From contig CAAFXO010000010.1 in NCBI GenBank assembly GCA_900766975.1, positions 1 to 9,052 on the forward strand: DNA of 9,052 nucleotides, read 5' to 3'. Both the position numbers and the translations under genes were made by a program. How positions within the stretch are numbered: the first letter of the stretch is position 1; the number at the start of each line of letters is the position of its first letter. This stretch comes from Bacteroidales bacterium. Its GTDB lineage: Bacteria > Bacteroidota > Bacteroidia > Bacteroidales > Muribaculaceae. A model generated the notes under the pieces. The model was not told the DNA's origin. It was given only the letters and a program-made list of their open reading frames with translations, and did not search any database. This document shows positions 7,701 through 9,052 of this stretch, one piece after another.

Positions 7701-8489
7701 GGCGACAATAGTTATGCCGACGCATTGGTGAAATATGGCCAGCGAATTCAAAACAATAAGAACTCTCTGCAGCTTTCACTCTTCGGCGATGACGAACCGA
7801 TAGAGACCGCCAAACCGCAACTGCCTGCAGTGACTCCCTGGAGCCGCATCGCTCTCTTGGAGAAGGAGAAGCAACTTGTTACCATGTATCTATCCGCCCA
7901 TCCTCTCGATCCCTATTATATGGAATTGACCTACGGGTGTAATACCTCTTGCGAGGAGTTCAAAGATGCCGAAAAGGTCGGTGCCAAGGTGACTTTCGGC
8001 GGTTTGGTGACTAATGTACAGACCAGAATATCAAGGAAAGGAACAGAGTTTTCAATCATCGAAATCGAAGACTTCACCGGCAAAGCCGAATTACGACTCT
8101 TCGGACGCAACCACACCAACTTCTCATCTCGATTCGTGGTGGGCGATGCCGTGTTCGTAAAACTCAACTACACGGCAGGACGTTACGACCCCGAACGCGT
8201 AGATATGAACATTGAAGAGATCTCTTCACTCGAAAAAATCAAGGGTAAAGTAGCCAACGCCCTGACACTCTTCATGGATATGCGCAACAAGAATGTAGGG
8301 TGTCTCGACCAGATTTTCAACTCCTCAGATCAGTCTCGCCCCGGACAGCTCTTTATCGATCTGATCGATGGCGACACTCGCCAAGTTATCAGGATACATT
8401 CCAAAAAGAGGGTGCCGATCAATCGTGAAACGGTCAATATCCTTGAAGAATATGAGATGCAATTCAAGATAACCGACCAAAAAGAGTGA
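4797..8489 (+). CDS. dnaE: DNA polymerase III alpha subunit (DnaE1 type)
   Basis: This 1,230-residue protein is the catalytic subunit of the replicative polymerase. The N-terminal PHP domain opens with HLHVHSQYSLLDG (from H8) and appears to keep its metal ligands (H10, H12, D19, H44, E77, H97, C147, D224, H226). The polymerase core has GPGRGSAAGS (424-433), the PDIDVDF motif with catalytic D468 and D470, and a third Asp, D632, in LIKMDFLGL. A helix-hairpin-helix region follows near 901-930 (LAAIKGVGLNAVNAIK). QLSLF (992-996) fits the internal sliding-clamp-binding motif. An OB fold lies near 1065-1105 and a C-terminal domain completes the protein. No PolC-type exonuclease insertion is present. 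ATG 4797 is preferred because PHP begins at once and a promoter box sits just before it; an upstream ATG at 4725 would add an unlikely basic tail. trxA follows 101 bases downstream on the same strand. Confidence 0.98.
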   Translation: MDTPAFTHLHVHSQYSLLDGKASIPELVDRSIEMGMKGIALTDHGNMFGIKEFFNYVEKKNSGKSDEEKFKPILGCEMYVARESMLDKKDKSDNGYHLIVLAKNNKGYHNLVKLVSRAWTEGFYYKPRTDREDLARHHEGLIVCSACLGGEIPQFIMNEEFEKAEERIRWYKEVFGDDYYLELQRHETDKVDGNREVFVRQTEVNKHLIEYAKKYNIKIVATNDVHFTNEEDAEAHDRLICVSLQKKFNEPRLHYTKQEWLKSPEQMYEIFKDVPEALTTTQEILDKVEFYSINHAPIMPFFDIPKEFGTEEEYRARITEKELFDEFTQDENGNVVLSPEEAQKKIDRLGGYDKLYRIKFEADYLNKLTYEGAKERYGDPVPEDVMERLKFELHIMKTMGFPGYFLIVQDFINTARKKLGVSVGPGRGSAAGSAAAYCLGITQVDPIKYDLLFERFLNPDRISLPDIDVDFDDDGRYEVLKYVTEKYGAEKVAHIITFGTMATKMAIKDVAKVLDVPLSESNRLARLIPDRLPEVDGKNPKVNFKNCLKYVSEFSAEKSNPSENIRETMKYAEQLEGNIRNTGVHACGVIISRDDITDWVPVSMATDADDNKVITTQYEGSIIEDTGLIKMDFLGLKTLSIIKETLENIKMRTGEDLDIDHIPLDDKATFDLYCKGNTTSTFQFESPGMQNSLRSLQPNKFEDLIAMNALYRPGPMDYIPTFIARKHGEEEIVYDIPCMKQYLEETYGVTVYQEQVMLLSRLLANFTRGESDMLRKAMGKKQIDKMQKLKKKFMEQGMGNGHPEKALNKIWEDWEKFASYAFNKSHATCYSWVAYQTAYLKAHYPAEYMAGVLSRNLTAIDKLSKVMDECKRMGIKVLGPDVNESIEKFSVNKKGEIRFGLAAIKGVGLNAVNAIKHERDANGAFKDIFDFVERVNLSACNRSAIENLAMAGAFDCFDLPREAYVTLLGDNSYADALVKYGQRIQNNKNSLQLSLFGDDEPIETAKPQLPAVTPWSRIALLEKEKQLVTMYLSAHPLDPYYMELTYGCNTSCEEFKDAEKVGAKVTFGGLVTNVQTRISRKGTEFSIIEIEDFTGKAELRLFGRNHTNFSSRFVVGDAVFVKLNYTAGRYDPERVDMNIEEISSLEKIKGKVANALTLFMDMRNKNVGCLDQIFNSSDQSRPGQLFIDLIDGDTRQVIRIHSKKRVPINRETVNILEEYEMQFKITDQKE

Positions 8490-8493
8490 AAAA

Positions 8494-8519
8494 TGGTCGA
8501 AAATTAGAGATTTTCGCCA
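8494..8519 (+). terminator. Imperfect hairpin just after dnaE
   Basis: TGG-T-CGAAAAT (8494-8504) can pair with ATTTTCG-CCA (8510-8519) around a TAGAG loop, giving ten base pairs with one bulged T. It starts four bases after the dnaE stop. The stem is A/T-rich and no T-run follows, so it may be a weak terminator, an RNA-processing site, or chance in an A/T-rich spacer. Confidence 0.3.
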
Positions 8520-8590
8520 ATATTCATTGTTATTAAGAAAAATATTATTTACTTTACGTCATAAAACCAAAAACCTAAAAAACACAAAAG

Positions 8591-8905
8591 ATGGCAATTC
8601 AATTTAATGATGCATCAGCCAAAGAGGCTATCGAATCAGGCAAAGTAGTAGTAATCGACTTCTGGGCAACATGGTGTGGCCCCTGCATGAAGCTTGGTCC
8701 CGTGGTGGAAGAACTCGCAGAGAAGTATGGCGATCGCGCCGTGATCGGCAAGATCAATATAGACGAAGAGTCAGAGATCGTAGCGGAAAACCGTATCCGC
8801 AGCATCCCGACCGTGCTCTTCTTCAAAGATGGCGAAGTGAAAGATCGCTCTGTAGGTCTCGTTAAGCTCGCAGACCTTGAATCCAAGCTCCTCCCCCTCC
8901 TCTAA
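8591..8905 (+). CDS. trxA: Thioredoxin
   Basis: This 104-residue cytoplasmic protein-disulfide reductase is the usual length for thioredoxin 1. It has no signal peptide. The active site is WCGPC with redox cysteines C29 and C32, preceded by the FWATW strand. D23 is at the place of the buried Asp that tunes the reactive cysteine, and the cis-proline is P73 in RSIPT, followed by VLFFKDGE and the C-terminal helix. All elements needed for activity are present. The ATG is preceded by an A-rich leader without a Shine-Dalgarno sequence. I could not identify a convincing TAnnTTTG box in the 101-base gap after dnaE, so it may be cotranscribed or use a degenerate promoter. A strong hairpin ends the unit 20-odd bases downstream. 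Confidence 0.98.
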   Translation: MAIQFNDASAKEAIESGKVVVIDFWATWCGPCMKLGPVVEELAEKYGDRAVIGKINIDEESEIVAENRIRSIPTVLFFKDGEVKDRSVGLVKLADLESKLLPLL

Positions 8906-8927
8906 GCCTAACTTAATACCTGATAAA

Positions 8928-8975
8928 AAATGGGAGGGTGTATCAAAATTAAGACTTTGGTACACCCTCTCGTTT
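8928..8975. terminator. Strong, probably bidirectional terminator after trxA
   Basis: AAATGGGAGGGTGTATCAAA pairs with the stretch 8956-8975 (TTTGGTACACCCTCTCGTTT) to form about 20 continuous pairs including a few G-T wobbles, around an 8-base loop (ATTAAGAC). The core GAGGGTGTA/TACACCCTC is perfect. An A-run (8925-8930) precedes the stem and a short TTTATT follows. The better T-tract (TTTTTTATC) is on the - strand, which suggests it also serves a gene arriving from the right. Similar GAGGGTGT-type hairpins are, in my recollection, frequent in Bacteroidales. Confidence 0.8.
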
Positions 8976-8978
8976 ATT

Positions 8979-9052
8979 AGGGTTATGAGAATTGAATAAT
9001 CATCAGGCAGCGGGATTTATATGATTTTTCCAAAATATTCGATTCTCAGTGA
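8979..9052. other. Unassigned contig end
   Basis: No gene can be supported in the last ~75 bases. Two - strand frames are open for 11 and 15 codons before stops at 9017-9019 and 9003-9005, so either could be the tail of a convergent gene cut by the contig end. An imperfect 12-base inverted repeat (TGAGAATTGAAT at 8986-8997, ATTCGATTCTCA at 9037-9048, one mismatch) spans most of the segment; its meaning is unknown. Confidence 0.4.

Noticed and set aside
8521..8590. Promoter for trxA
   Set aside because: The region is A/T-rich, but no TAnnTTTG match with fewer than two mismatches and a suitable -33 box was found.

Overview
The window looks like one end of a draft (probably metagenomic) contig from a member of the Bacteroidota, most likely order Bacteroidales. 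The grounds are an AT-rich, Shine-Dalgarno-poor leader in front of each gene, a TAnnTTTG-type promoter box in front of dnaE, a DnaE of about 1,230 residues, and the gene content (agmatine deiminase plus N-carbamoylputrescine amidohydrolase, and a lipoprotein-type FecCD/TroA uptake system). Family or genus cannot be settled from this sequence. The first 31 bases are not biological: they match the Illumina TruSeq read-2 adapter, so the contig truly starts at about base 32.

Left part (32-2340, + strand): the 3' end of a gene whose C-terminus resembles the last blade of a surface beta-propeller lipoprotein (DUF5074/YncE/BtuG-like). It overlaps by the four bases ATGA with a lipoprotein substrate-binding protein of the TroA/BtuF type. 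Four bases further on is a FecCD/BtuC-type permease. This is a corrinoid or iron-chelate uptake operon. The ATPase is not downstream, because the next genes are convergent.

Middle (2397-4493, - strand): aguA (agmatine deiminase) followed by aguB (N-carbamoylputrescine amidohydrolase), the two-step route from agmatine to putrescine. They are separated by 195 bases that carry a composite palindromic repeat: a GC-rich 7-bp palindrome flanked by two identical 15-base copies of a small hairpin. A hairpin followed by a T-rich stretch ends aguB and sits between the convergent permease and aguB genes.

Right part (4494-9052): a roughly 300-base divergent intergenic region with candidate promoters for aguA (weak) and dnaE (good). 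Then come dnaE (DNA polymerase III alpha subunit with an apparently complete PHP metal site), trxA (thioredoxin), and a very stable hairpin, probably a bidirectional terminator. The last ~75 bases have no assignable gene.

Overall this is ordinary housekeeping and nutrient-uptake content. I see no defence system, mobile-element gene, CRISPR array or RNA gene. The least explained element is the composite repeat between aguA and aguB.
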